Source: Pseudolysinimonas_A sp039912695
Lineage (GTDB): Bacteria; Actinomycetota; Actinomycetes; Actinomycetales; Microbacteriaceae
DNA: 64,000 nucleotides
Reading direction: 5' to 3'
Assembly: GCF_039912695.1 (NCBI RefSeq)
Contig: NZ_JBDSPJ010000010.1
Coordinates: 16,927-80,926 of the forward strand
Numbering within the stretch: position 1 is the first letter of the stretch; each line of letters starts with the position of its first letter. Position numbers and translations under genes: made by a program. Positions 8,658 through 17,949 of the stretch are shown in pieces. A model generated the notes under the pieces. It did not search any database and had not been told where the DNA came from. It worked only from the letters and a program-made list of their open reading frames with translations.

Positions 8658-9792
8658 CGGGTGTGCTGTCGCGCACCGCGTTGACCAGCATGGCTTCGAG
8701 AGCGAGCGCCGGAGCGACATTACCGTCAATGCGGGTGCGGGCTTCGGCAATCGCGTCGAGAGTCGCGAGGGTCTGAACCGGCGTCGAGGTTCGCGCCGCG
8801 ACCTCAAGTTGAGAGTAGATCGCGAGGTTGACCGGGTCGACGGCAACCTGCAACTGCAGCAACAGGATGTCGCGGTACAGCGAGAGCAGGTCGACCAGGA
8901 TGCGGTCCAACCCGTCACGCAACGACCGGGTGGCTCGTCGCTTCTGATCCTCTTCGAGCGACTTGAGGGTGCTGCGCAGCGCGGGCGGAACGGTACCGCC
9001 GGGCTCGATCCCCAGAGATCGCAGTGCTGACTCGCGCTCCTCGGCGTCGCGTTCCTCGGTGATCGCCTTCGCGTCGGCGCCGGCGACCTCCAGCAGTTCT
9101 GCCGCCGCGAGCACCGCCCCCGCGACGCTGTGGATGCCGAGGGCAAGTTGCAGGGTTCTGGCCCGGCGTCTGCGGGCTTCCTCATCGGTCGCGAGCCGGT
9201 GCGCCATCCCGATGTGGGACTGCGCTTCGCGGGCCGCCCGCGTCGCGTCCGGCAGTGAGACACCGTCGCGTCGGGCAATCAGTTCGGCGACCTCTTCGAC
9301 CCCAGGCACCCGCAGCCGCACGGTACGAACCCGCGAGCGGATCGTCGGGATCAGGTCGGCATCACTCGGGGCGCAAAGAATCCAGACGGTGCGCGGCGGC
9401 GGTTCTTCGAGGGCCTTGAGCAGCACGTTCGAGGTGCGCTCGGTCATGCGGTCGGCATCCTCAATCACCATGACGCGGTAGCGGCCGACCGACGGCGAGA
9501 ACTGACTGGAGGCGACGAGCGCTCGCACGTCTTCGATGCGAATCGTCACGGCATCCGTCGACAGCACTCCCAAGTCGGGATGCGTGCGCGCGGCGACCTG
9601 CACCTCGGTCTGGTGCTCGCGCCCGGGCTGCGCAATCAGCGCGGCAGCGAACGCGTAGGCGAGCAGCGAGCGACCTGAGCCGGGCGGACCGGTAATCAGC
9701 CAGGAGTGCACCATGCCGTCGCCCGCTGCGGCGGCGCGCACCGAAGCGATGGCCTCGGCCTGCCCTGTCAGGTCATCCCAGCCCATGTGCAC
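8650..9792 (-). CDS. holB: DNA polymerase III subunit delta'
   Basis: Clamp-loader subunit, 380 residues (a second ATG lies two codons in). The AAA+ Walker A region GPPGSGRS (35-42) lacks the catalytic Lys, as expected for delta', which does not hydrolyse ATP. Other motifs are VIEDADRMTERTSN, the LLKALEEPP helix and sensor/arginine-finger region IRSRVRTVRL. Located 19 bp downstream of topA. In the actinobacterial genomes I know, a thymidylate kinase gene commonly lies between topA and holB; it is absent here. Confidence 0.92.
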   Translation of the reverse strand: MHMGWDDLTGQAEAIASVRAAAAGDGMVHSWLITGPPGSGRSLLAYAFAAALIAQPGREHQTEVQVAARTHPDLGVLSTDAVTIRIEDVRALVASSQFSPSVGRYRVMVIEDADRMTERTSNVLLKALEEPPPRTVWILCAPSDADLIPTIRSRVRTVRLRVPGVEEVAELIARRDGVSLPDATRAAREAQSHIGMAHRLATDEEARRRRARTLQLALGIHSVAGAVLAAAELLEVAGADAKAITEERDAEERESALRSLGIEPGGTVPPALRSTLKSLEEDQKRRATRSLRDGLDRILVDLLSLYRDILLLQLQVAVDPVNLAIYSQLEVAARTSTPVQTLATLDAIAEARTRIDGNVAPALALEAMLVNAVRDSTPAP

Positions 9793-9811
9793 AACTTAGC
9801 GTGCAGCAGTG

Positions 9812-12502
9812 TCAGCGCTTTTTTGCCGGAGCCCTACGAGCCGGCGCACGCTTAGGCGCCGGGCCCTTCGCACGCTTCTCGGCAAGCATTTCGACGGCTC
9901 GATCGAAGTCGATCGTCTCAATGTCTTCGCCGCGCGGGATGGTGACGTTGGTGATGCTGTCGGTTACGTAGGCGCCGAATCGTCCGTCGCGGATGCGAAT
10001 CGGCTTGCCCGACACCGGGTCAGCCTCGAACTCTTTGAGAGCACTCGAGGTGCGCGCGGCCCCGTACTTCGGCTGCGCGAGGATCTCGAGAGCCTTCGCG
10101 AGGTCGAGCTCGAAGATCTGCGCTTCGCTCTCGAGCGACCGCGAGTCGGTGCCCTTCTTCAAGTACGGACCGTAGCGGCCGTTCTGCGTCGTGATCTCGG
10201 CGCCCGACTCGGGGTCAACGCCGACGATGCGCGGCAGGCCGAGCAGCTTGAGCGCCATCTCGAGGTCGACGGTGGCCGGATCCATGTCTTTGAAGAGGGA
10301 TGCCGTGCGCGGCTTCACGGCGGCAGCTTTCGCAACCTTCTTCTTGGGCTTGGGTTCTTCTTCGGCCTGCGGCTGAACTTCGGTCGGCTCGGGGTCGACC
10401 TCGGTCACGTACGGGCCGTAGCGGCCGTCTTTCGCGACGACCATTTTGCCGTTGGCCGGGTTCTCGCCGAGCTGACGGTCGCCGATGACCGGGGCGTCGA
10501 TCAGTTCGCGGGCCTTGTCCGCCGTCAGTTCGTCAGGTGCCAACTCCGGCGGCACGTTGACCCGCCGCGGGGTGTCGGATTCGGGATCGGGCACCTCGAG
10601 ATACGGACCGTAGCGCCCGATGCGCAGAGTGATGCCGCCGGCGATCGGGATGGAGTTGATGTCGCGAGCGTCGATCTCGCCGAGGTTGTCGACAACGGTG
10701 CGCAGACCCTTGTGCGTGGCGTTGCCGAAGTAGAAGCCGTTGAGCCAGTCGACGCGGTCGGCCTGACCGTCGGCGATCTTGTCGAGGTCATCTTCCATCT
10801 CGGCGGTGAAGTCATACTCCACGAGGTCGCGGAAGTGGTCTTCGAGCAACCGCACGACGCTGAACGCGATCCAGTTCGGCACCAGCGCCGTCCCGCGCGG
10901 AGTGACATAGCCACGGTCGATGATCGTCGAGATGATGCTCGCGTAGGTCGACGGGCGGCCGATGCCGAGCTCTTCGAGGGTCTTCACCAGGCTCGCCTCG
11001 GTGTAGCGCGGCGGCGGCGTGGTCTCGTGACCCTTCGCCTCGATCTGCTGCGCCGTTAACTGCTGCCCGACAGTCAGAGTCGGCAGGCGCTTCTCGTCGT
11101 CGTCGGTCTTCGACTCCGGGTCGCGAGCCTCGTCTTTACCTTCTTCATAGGCGGCGAGGAAGCCGCGGAAGGTGATGACGGTGCCGGATGCCGTGAACTC
11201 GGCCGTGCCGGCATCCACCGTCTTGCCTTCGATCGTGACGGATGCCGTTGAGCCTCGCGCGTCAGCCATCTGCGAGGCGACGGTGCGCTTCCAGATCAGG
11301 TCGTACAGCTTGAAGTCGTTGCCGCGCAGGACGGTACTGAGTTCCGACGGGGTCTTGAAGACATCGCCGGCCGGGCGGATGGCTTCGTGGGCCTCTTGCG
11401 CGTTCTTGTTCTTGCCGGTGTAGACGCGGGGCGCATCCGGAACCGTCTCGGCGCCGTAGAGCTTCGCGGCCTGGCTGCGCGCGGCGTCGATCGCCTGCTT
11501 CGAGAGCGTCGGCGAGTCGGTTCGCATATAGGTGATGTGGCCGTTTTCGTAGAGCCCCTGAGCGACCGACATCGTCTGGCGGGCCGAGAACCGCAGTTTG
11601 CGGGCGGCCTCCTGCTGCAGGGTGCTTGTCGTGAAGGGTGCGGCCGGGCGACGCGTGTAGGGCTTGGTCTCCAGGTTGCTGACCGTGAACGTCGCGGTCG
11701 CGGCCCGAAGCGCGGTGGCAAGCTTCTCGGCCCCGGCCTCATCGAGCGCGACAGCGTCACCCTTGATCGCCCCGCGGTCATCGAAGTCGCGACCGGAAGC
11801 GACGCGCTTGCCGTCGAGACGGGCGAGGCGGGCTTCGAAACTCTGACCTGCCGCGCCGAGCTCGGCGATCAGGTCCCAGTAGGACGCCGAGAGGAAGGCG
11901 AGACGTTCGCGCTCGCGATCGACGACAAGTCGCGTCGCGGCGGACTGCACCCGGCCGGCAGACAGTCCGGGGCCGACCTTGCGCCAGAGCACCGGGCTGA
12001 TCTCGTAGCCGTACAGCCGGTCGAGAATGCGGCGGGTCTCCTGCGCATCGACCAGGGCGGTGTCGATGTCGCGAGTGTTCTCTTGGGCGCGCTGAATCGC
12101 CTCTTTGGTGATCTCGTGGAACACCATGCGCTTGACCGGAACCTTGGGCTTCAGCTCGTCGAGCAGGTGCCAGGCGATGGCCTCACCTTCGCGGTCCTCA
12201 TCAGTTGCGAGGTAGAGCTCATCGGCGCCCTTGAGCGCCCGCTTGAGGTCGGCGACGGTGCGCTTCTTCTCATCCGACACCACGTAATAAGGAGCGAAGC
12301 CGTTTTCAACGTCGATCGAGAACTTGCCCAGTGACCCCTTCTTGAGCTCCGGCGGGAGGTTCTTGGGCTCGACCAGGTCGCGGATGTGCCCGACCGAAGC
12401 GAGCACCTCGTAGCCGTCGCCGAGGTACTGGGCGATCGTCTTCGCCTTGGCAGGCGACTCGACGATGACCAGTTTGTGGCCGGTGACCTTGGGCTCGGGC
12501 AC
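9812..12502 (-). CDS. topA: DNA topoisomerase I (type IA)
   Basis: Relaxes negative supercoils. 896 residues from a GTG with RBS AAGGAG. The N-terminal TOPRIM domain has VIVESPAKAKTI (13-24) and the acidic motif ATDEDREGE (99-107). Active-site Tyr325 lies in GHITYMRTDS. The C-terminal part has repeated G-R-Y/F-G-P/A-Y units (GRYGPYLEV, GRYGPYVTE, GRYGPYLKK, GRFGAYVTD), the topoisomerase C-terminal repeats of actinobacteria, and ends in a basic tail APKRAPARRAPAKKR instead of zinc fingers. First gene of the topA-holB-hydrolase run. Confidence 0.96.
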   Translation of the reverse strand: MPEPKVTGHKLVIVESPAKAKTIAQYLGDGYEVLASVGHIRDLVEPKNLPPELKKGSLGKFSIDVENGFAPYYVVSDEKKRTVADLKRALKGADELYLATDEDREGEAIAWHLLDELKPKVPVKRMVFHEITKEAIQRAQENTRDIDTALVDAQETRRILDRLYGYEISPVLWRKVGPGLSAGRVQSAATRLVVDRERERLAFLSASYWDLIAELGAAGQSFEARLARLDGKRVASGRDFDDRGAIKGDAVALDEAGAEKLATALRAATATFTVSNLETKPYTRRPAAPFTTSTLQQEAARKLRFSARQTMSVAQGLYENGHITYMRTDSPTLSKQAIDAARSQAAKLYGAETVPDAPRVYTGKNKNAQEAHEAIRPAGDVFKTPSELSTVLRGNDFKLYDLIWKRTVASQMADARGSTASVTIEGKTVDAGTAEFTASGTVITFRGFLAAYEEGKDEARDPESKTDDDEKRLPTLTVGQQLTAQQIEAKGHETTPPPRYTEASLVKTLEELGIGRPSTYASIISTIIDRGYVTPRGTALVPNWIAFSVVRLLEDHFRDLVEYDFTAEMEDDLDKIADGQADRVDWLNGFYFGNATHKGLRTVVDNLGEIDARDINSIPIAGGITLRIGRYGPYLEVPDPESDTPRRVNVPPELAPDELTADKARELIDAPVIGDRQLGENPANGKMVVAKDGRYGPYVTEVDPEPTEVQPQAEEEPKPKKKVAKAAAVKPRTASLFKDMDPATVDLEMALKLLGLPRIVGVDPESGAEITTQNGRYGPYLKKGTDSRSLESEAQIFELDLAKALEILAQPKYGAARTSSALKEFEADPVSGKPIRIRDGRFGAYVTDSITNVTIPRGEDIETIDFDRAVEMLAEKRAKGPAPKRAPARRAPAKKR

Positions 12503-12574
12503 TGTTCTCCTTCTATCCGGTGCACACCATACACACAGTCCAGCGCGAACAGCCGAGCGCTGCCACTGAGCAGT

Positions 12575-12928
12575 TCAGCGCGGCGGACCGGCCCGCGCCC
12601 GTGCGTTGACGACGATTCCGGCCACCGTCACCGAGACCGTCACCGTCGCAATGACCCCGTCGAGGTCGCAGGAGGCCAGGCGCGCGTCGTAGGTTTCGAC
12701 CACCGCGGCGGCCTGCAGGCACGGCGCTCCTGGATGGATGCCGAGGGCCGTATCGGCCGCAGCGAGCGCGCCCGAGTCGGCGGCTGCGATCGCGCGCTGA
12801 CGCGCCGCGAGGGCAACACCCAGCCCGATCGCAGCGAGCGCCAGCACCGTCACGAGAGCAAGCACGGCGAGGGCCAGCACGCCACCCGAGCCGCGTTCGT
12901 CGCCGCTTTCGACGAGCCGATGCCGCAC
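12575..12928 (-). CDS. TadG-like secreted protein of the pilus cluster (Rv3654c family)
   Basis: 117 residues with one N-terminal membrane helix (about 17-42, rich in Ala/Leu/Val) after a basic start and an RGSGG motif. Two cysteines (about 55 and 67) flank a mostly Ala-rich region followed by a beta-rich tail. This matches the small TadE-like protein seen in the actinobacterial helicase/secretion neighbourhood. Nine bp after tadE, so cotranscribed. Probably a minor pilin or envelope component of the Tad machine; role inferred from context. Confidence 0.75.
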   Translation of the reverse strand: MRHRLVESGDERGSGGVLALAVLALVTVLALAAIGLGVALAARQRAIAAADSGALAAADTALGIHPGAPCLQAAAVVETYDARLASCDLDGVIATVTVSVTVAGIVVNARARAGPPR

Positions 12929-12937
12929 CGGGCGCCT

Positions 12938-13279
12938 CTACCCGACGTCGCGAAGGGCGCAGGCAGAGGCCGCGGCCCGGAGCCCCAACACCGCAGCCGC
13001 GCCGATCGGAGCGACCTCGACCCGAACGCAGCGCAGGTCGCCGTCGAGCCAGGTCGACAGTGCGGCTCCCGAAACCTGGCGTGCCAGCCGCGTCTCGATA
13101 ACCTCCTGAGCGTCTCCGCGCGCGAGACCCCGTGCGGCGTCGGCCGCGGCATCCTGAGCACGCACCTGCAGTGTCGCAATCTGGATGCCGCCCAACAGCA
13201 GCGCCACGATCACGAGCACCGCGGGGAAGGCGACCGCAAACTCGGCGGTCACGCTCCCGCGGTCGTCGCCCAGCGTCAT
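12938..13279 (-). CDS. TadE-family minor pilin
   Basis: 113 residues. The sequence DDRGSVTAEFAVAFPAV shows the pseudopilin pattern G-x4-E-F, where a prepilin peptidase would cut after Gly, followed by a hydrophobic helix (about 13-35). The remainder carries two cysteines near the end and is predicted extracytoplasmic. Its ATG overlaps the stop of the DUF4244 pilin gene (ATGA), indicating coupled translation. No prepilin peptidase gene lies in the window. Confidence 0.82.
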   Translation of the reverse strand: MTLGDDRGSVTAEFAVAFPAVLVIVALLLGGIQIATLQVRAQDAAADAARGLARGDAQEVIETRLARQVSGAALSTWLDGDLRCVRVEVAPIGAAAVLGLRAAASACALRDVG

Positions 13280-13476
13280 CCGGCGGAGTTGAGGGCTCGT
13301 TGCACGAGATCGGTGAGAATCGCCTGCACCTCCCCCGACCGCAGGATGACGACCAGGAGGCCAGCGAACCCCACTGCGGCCATGATCACGATTGCGTACT
13401 CCGCGGTTGCGGCGCCTCGGTCATCGTCTTTCAGGATCCGGAGCGCCTCGCGCCAACGTGCCGTGAGTCGGCTCAT
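13276..13476 (-). CDS. DUF4244 Flp-like major pilin
   Basis: 66 residues. The segment RGAATAEYAIVIMAAVG holds the Flp processing motif G-x4-E-Y directly before a hydrophobic helix of about 20 residues, and the mature peptide would be only about 45 residues. Size and motif fit a Flp pilin. It is read before tadE and after the F protein, in the usual order. RBS GAGGTG is 7 nt upstream. Confidence 0.82.
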   Translation of the reverse strand: MSRLTARWREALRILKDDDRGAATAEYAIVIMAAVGFAGLLVVILRSGEVQAILTDLVQRALNSAG

Positions 13477-13610
13477 GTCACACCTCTGTCTCTCCGCCGA
13501 AGCGGGTTAGGGGCACGAGCGAGATCAGTCTGCGAGCCGCCCACTCGCGGCACCGCCGCTCGGCGTGGGTCTCGGGAGTGCACGACTGGACCCCGGGTGG
13601 GGAGGAGAGG

Positions 13611-14483
13611 TCACATCCCGGAAACCGTTGATGCGATCATCGCCAGCAGAAGGGGCGCGACCCCCAGAGCCACAAACGCGGGGAGCACGCACGCACCGAG
13701 GGGAAGCAGCAACTGTGTTCCCAATCGAGCGATGCGCAGGCGCGCCGCTGCGTGTGACTCACGTCGCGCTTCGCGTGCCTCAGCTCGCAGAAGCGTGGCT
13801 ACCGGCACCCCGGCTCGGTTGGCGAAGGCCAGAGTTGCTGACGGCGACGCATCCGGCGGCAACCCGGCCGCGGCCAGTGCCGAGGCCACTCGCTCGAGCG
13901 CGGCATCGGCGGCACCGCCCCCGCCGACCGCGATTGCGACGAGTTCCGCGCCGAGGCCGGGGGTGGGATCACTCTGCTTGGCCTGCCCCACCATCCTCCT
14001 CATCCAACGCCGGGCGATCACGAGCAGGACGCCTCCAGCGGTGAGGCAGAGCCACCCGGGCGGCGTCGTGAACAGCACCCCGAGAGTGTCTACTCCGAGC
14101 AACGCGCCGCCGAAGAGGCCGAGCGGCGGGAGTGCGAGCACGACGCGAGTTGTCGCCACCGGACCCGCGAGCGCAACGTCGACCTCCCGGCGTGCCTCGT
14201 CGAGCGCCGTCAGCACCTCGCCGAGACGGGCGAGGGTCGACGCGAGAGGTGCGCCGGAATCCGACGCCACACGCCAGGCTGCGGCGACGCACGCCCACTC
14301 GGCCTCATCGGGATTGTCGCGCGTCGCCTCAAAGATGGCATCGGCGATCCGATCGGCACCGTCGACCTGGGCGATTTGCGCCGCGACCGCGTCCTGTTCC
14401 CCGAGGTACCGCCAGGCGGCGAGTGGTGCGAGTCCCGCCTCGAGCAGCACCGCGAGTCGCAACACCGCGGCTGCCGGTCTCAT
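13611..14483 (-). CDS. Type II secretion F / TadB-C-like inner membrane protein
   Basis: 290 residues, the polytopic platform protein of the pilus. Two similar halves can be seen: SGAPLASTLARLGEVL followed by a hydrophobic hairpin (about 105-165), and AGVPVATLLRAEAREARRES followed by a second hydrophobic region (about 250-285). Each resembles the end of one T2SS F domain, so this single protein may stand in for the usual TadB plus TadC pair. ATGA overlap with the TadA gene shows coupling. Exact subfamily is uncertain. Confidence 0.78.
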   Translation of the reverse strand: MRPAAAVLRLAVLLEAGLAPLAAWRYLGEQDAVAAQIAQVDGADRIADAIFEATRDNPDEAEWACVAAAWRVASDSGAPLASTLARLGEVLTALDEARREVDVALAGPVATTRVVLALPPLGLFGGALLGVDTLGVLFTTPPGWLCLTAGGVLLVIARRWMRRMVGQAKQSDPTPGLGAELVAIAVGGGGAADAALERVASALAAAGLPPDASPSATLAFANRAGVPVATLLRAEAREARRESHAAARLRIARLGTQLLLPLGACVLPAFVALGVAPLLLAMIASTVSGM

Positions 14484-15469
14484 CCCGTCACACCCGGTGG
14501 CTGCAGCCCGAGTGCGCGAATCGTGAGTCGCCCTCGACGCATCGCAAACTCGCCCACCGCCGCGAGCCGTCGTCCCTCCGGCGCGCGCTCAACGTGCAGC
14601 ACGACGTCTAATGCGCTGACCGCTTGCCGTGCCACCGCATCCGTCGTCATCGCCGCGAGGGCTCCGAGCGCTTCCAGTCGCGCCGGCACGTCGTCGAGGG
14701 AATTCGCGTGCAACGTGCCGGCGCCGCCGTCATGACCGGTATTCAGTGCGGCGAGCAGTTCACGGATTTCGGCTCCGCGGCATTCGCCAACCACGAGGCG
14801 GTCGGGGCGCATCCGCAACGCTTCACGCACCAGCCGGTCGAGGCCGATGCCGCCGGCCCCCTCCAGGTTTGCCTGACGTGCCTCCAGCGAAACGACCTGT
14901 GGATGCGCGATCCGAAGTTCGGCCACATCTTCGAGCACCACGATCCGTTCGTGGGCGGGTGCGGCGGCAAGCAGTGCTGCGAGAAAAGTCGTCTTGCCGC
15001 TCCCCCCTGCTCCCGTCACTAGGAGGTTCGCGCGTCGCGCCACCAGATCCCGGATGCACTCAAGCGCCACTGCACCAAAGAATCCGGCCGCGTCGAGATC
15101 GTCGAGACTCAGCATCCTGGTCGAGGGCAGACGGATCGACAGCAGCGCTCCCCCGAGCGAAACGGGAGGCAGGACGGCATGAACCCGGATGCCATCGCCG
15201 AGCCGAACGTCGACCGCTGGCGTCGCTTCATCGATGTGCCGATCGCCTAACGCCACCAACCGAACCGCGAGATCCCGCGCGACGGGCGCGGCGAGGTGCA
15301 CTCCATCGATGAGCGCCGATCCCCTCCCGCGGTCGGCCCAGACCGTTCCGTCACCGTTGAGAAAGACATCCGTCACCCCCTCATCGCCCACGACACCCGC
15401 CAATGGACCGAACGCCGACAGGGCGATCCCACGTCGCGCGACGTCACCGCCCGCAACGAATCCAGCCAT
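14480..15469 (-). CDS. tadA: TadA/CpaF-type secretion ATPase (helicase/secretion neighbourhood ATPase)
   Basis: Hexameric motor ATPase for Tad pilus assembly at the cytoplasmic face. The ATG giving 329 residues is chosen because GGAGGG lies 7 nt upstream; the open frame extends much further upstream but without protein-like content. Walker A is GAGGSGKTT (153-161), the Asp box is near VVLEDVAEL (177-185), Walker B is VVGEC with Glu229, and the His box is GTLHANS (251-257). First gene of the pilus operon (tadA, F protein, pilin, tadE, TadG-like). Confidence 0.88.
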   Translation of the reverse strand: MAGFVAGGDVARRGIALSAFGPLAGVVGDEGVTDVFLNGDGTVWADRGRGSALIDGVHLAAPVARDLAVRLVALGDRHIDEATPAVDVRLGDGIRVHAVLPPVSLGGALLSIRLPSTRMLSLDDLDAAGFFGAVALECIRDLVARRANLLVTGAGGSGKTTFLAALLAAAPAHERIVVLEDVAELRIAHPQVVSLEARQANLEGAGGIGLDRLVREALRMRPDRLVVGECRGAEIRELLAALNTGHDGGAGTLHANSLDDVPARLEALGALAAMTTDAVARQAVSALDVVLHVERAPEGRRLAAVGEFAMRRGRLTIRALGLQPPGVTG

Positions 15470-15965
15470 GACGCCACCCTCCCCACTTCGGGGGGCATCA
15501 CCAGAAATCTGAACCGAAACGGGGGCAAGCGCACCGACCCGCACCCCGTGAAGGACCGAGATTTTGTACCCCGATCCCACCCGAAGGTCCGCCAGCCGCG
15601 CTGTCGAACCCCCACGAGCACCCCTCCGTCGCGCGAAGCAAGGAAAGAGAGGGTTAAACGAAGAGGGGCGGCGCCTTTTGGGGGGAAAAGACGCCGCCGC
15701 AGTGACGCCGGATTGGGGGGAATCGATGGCGCCACAAACCCGAGATTTGCGCTCGGATGGTCCCGAGTGTACTCCAAAAAGAGGACACCGCAACGGCCAG
15801 TTGGATCACATCTTGCCCTGAGAGGGCAAGCGCATGGGTACCCCCTTTAAGAGTCACACCAACTTGTATGATGACCCCGCTCCGGGGACGCCACAACGTG
15901 CTGGCTAGGATCAACGCACACCACGTATCGATCGGGCCGTCTCGGCCGACGGAGGGCATCTGGTT
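15470..15965. other. Gene-free 496-bp divergent region between tadA and acs
   Basis: No credible gene on either strand. It holds the promoters for the pilus operon (minus) and acs (plus). Seen: a 12-bp hairpin at 15667-15698 with a GGGGGG loop (arms GGCGGCG and CGCCGCC plus CTTTT/AAAAG), a perfect 8-bp hairpin CTTGCCCT/AGGGCAAG at 15812-15830, and a -10-like TATGAT at 15867-15872, 94 bp before acs. The tadA-proximal part is C-rich on the plus strand. Confidence 0.5.
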
Positions 15966-17924
15966 ATGAACGCCATCGACAACCTGATGCACGAAGATCG
16001 CCGTTTTCCCCCGACTGCGGCATTCACCTCGAACGCGGTCGCGACCCCGGCCCTCTACCGCGAAGCAGCGGCTGACCGTCTCCAGTTCTGGGCCGACCAG
16101 TCTCGCCGCCTGCTGCACTGGCACACGCCGTTCACTCAGACGCTCGACTGGTCGAAGGCGCCGGTCGCGTCGTGGTTCGGCGACGGAAAGCTGAACGTCG
16201 CCTACAACTGCCTCGATCGACACGTGCTCGCCGGCAACGGCGACCGAGTCGCGTTCCACTGGGAGGGTGAACCCGGCGACACCCGCACGATCACCTATGC
16301 CCAGTTGACGGCCGACGTGAAGCGTGCCGCCAACGTGCTCGCCGCCCTCGGAGTCGGGCAGGGTGACCGGGTCGCGATCTATCTGCCCGGCATCCCGGAA
16401 GCGGTCGTCGCGATGCTGGCTGTCGCCCGCCTCGGCGCCGTGCACTCGGTGGTGTTCGGTGGATTCAGCGCCGACTCGCTGCGCGCCCGCATCGATGATG
16501 CGCAGGCGAAAGTTGTCATCACGGCCGACGGGGGCTGGCGCAAAGGGAAGGTCTTCCCACTCAAGGCGACCGTCGACGCCGCCGTCAGCGGCACCTCGCC
16601 CGTCGAGCACGTGCTGGTCGTCAAGCGCGGCGACAACGAGGTCGAATGGACCGACCGGGATGTCTGGTGGCACGACGCCCTCGCCGCGGCGAGCGCCGAG
16701 CACGAGGCCGAAGGGTTCGACGCCGAGAACCCACTCTTCATCCTGTATACCTCGGGAACCACCGGCAAGCCGAAAGGCATTCTGCACACCTCCGGCGGCT
16801 ACCTGACCCAGGTTGCATTCACCCACGAGAACGTGTTCGACCTACATGCCGACACCGACGTCTACTGGTGCACGGCGGATGTCGGCTGGGTAACGGGCCA
16901 CAGCTACGTCGTTTACGGTCCACTCGCGAACGGTGCGACCTCGGTCATGTACGAGGGAACCCCCGACACCCCGCATCCCGGTCGCTGGTGGGAGTTGATT
17001 GAGAAGTATCGGGTCTCGATCTTCTACACGGCGCCCACCGCCATCCGGTCGTTCATGAAACTGGGCGGCGCGATTCCGGCGAAATTCGACCTCACCTCAC
17101 TCCGCGTCCTCGGCAGCGTCGGGGAGCCGATCAATCCCGAGGCTTGGGTCTGGTACCGCGACATCATCGGCGGCGGCACCACCCCGATCGTCGACACCTG
17201 GTGGCAGACCGAAACCGGCGCCATCATGGTCAGCGCGCTACCCGGCATCACGACCCTCAAACCCGGGTCTGCGCAGGTGGCGATGCCCGGCATCTCGATC
17301 GGAATCGTGGATGACGACGGCACCCCGGTCGGCAAAGACGAGGGCGGACTGCTGGTTGTCACCGAACCGTGGCCGGCGATGCTGCGCGGCATCTGGGGCG
17401 ACATGGATCGTTACGCCGAGACGTACTGGTCGAAATTCGCCGAGCAGGGGTATTACCTCGCGGGCGACGGGGCGCGGTTCGACCAGGACGGCGACCTGTG
17501 GCTGCTCGGCCGAGTCGACGACGTCATGAACGTCTCGGGCCACCGGCTCTCGACGGCTGAGATCGAGTCGGCTCTGGTCGGGCATCCTGCCGTCGCCGAA
17601 GCGGCCGTGGTCGGTGCCCACGACGACACCACCGGTCAAGCGGTGGTCGCCTTCGTCATCCTGCGGGCGGAGTACGCCGAACTTGAGAACGCGTCCGCCG
17701 AACTGCGTGCACACGTCGCCGCGAGCATCGGTGCGATCGCGCGGCCGCGACAGCTGTTCGTGGTCGCCGAATTGCCGAAGACGCGGTCGGGCAAGATCAT
17801 GCGCCGTCTGCTGCGGGATGTTGCCGAAGGCCGTGACATTGGCGACACGACGACTCTCGCCGATGCCACCGTCATGTCGCTGATCGCCGACAAGTACGCC
17901 GCCGCCCCGTCAACCGAAGACTGA
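15966..17924 (+). CDS. acs: Acetyl-CoA synthetase
   Basis: Activates acetate to acetyl-CoA via acetyl-AMP. 652 residues, the usual length. Core motifs: YTSGTTGKPKG (P-loop-like A3), the acetate-pocket block DTWWQTETG, GDMDRY and the hinge/adenylation region LLGRVDDVMNVSGHRLS, and the C-terminal TRSGKIMRR whose Lys610 is the residue acetylated by Pat-type enzymes in other bacteria. Single gene with its own promoter region; divergent from tadA. Confidence 0.95.
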   Translation: MNAIDNLMHEDRRFPPTAAFTSNAVATPALYREAAADRLQFWADQSRRLLHWHTPFTQTLDWSKAPVASWFGDGKLNVAYNCLDRHVLAGNGDRVAFHWEGEPGDTRTITYAQLTADVKRAANVLAALGVGQGDRVAIYLPGIPEAVVAMLAVARLGAVHSVVFGGFSADSLRARIDDAQAKVVITADGGWRKGKVFPLKATVDAAVSGTSPVEHVLVVKRGDNEVEWTDRDVWWHDALAAASAEHEAEGFDAENPLFILYTSGTTGKPKGILHTSGGYLTQVAFTHENVFDLHADTDVYWCTADVGWVTGHSYVVYGPLANGATSVMYEGTPDTPHPGRWWELIEKYRVSIFYTAPTAIRSFMKLGGAIPAKFDLTSLRVLGSVGEPINPEAWVWYRDIIGGGTTPIVDTWWQTETGAIMVSALPGITTLKPGSAQVAMPGISIGIVDDDGTPVGKDEGGLLVVTEPWPAMLRGIWGDMDRYAETYWSKFAEQGYYLAGDGARFDQDGDLWLLGRVDDVMNVSGHRLSTAEIESALVGHPAVAEAAVVGAHDDTTGQAVVAFVILRAEYAELENASAELRAHVAASIGAIARPRQLFVVAELPKTRSGKIMRRLLRDVAEGRDIGDTTTLADATVMSLIADKYAAAPSTED

Positions 17925-17949
17925 GTGGTCGCAGCGGGCTTGAAGGAGG

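Noticed and set aside
9809..12334. Long open frames on the strand opposite topA
   Set aside because: High GC leaves long open frames opposite real genes; the topA frame holds all domain motifs and the opposite frames are Arg/Pro/Gly-rich without motifs.
15470..15793. N-terminal extension of tadA
   Set aside because: A good RBS precedes the downstream ATG and the extension is not protein-like.
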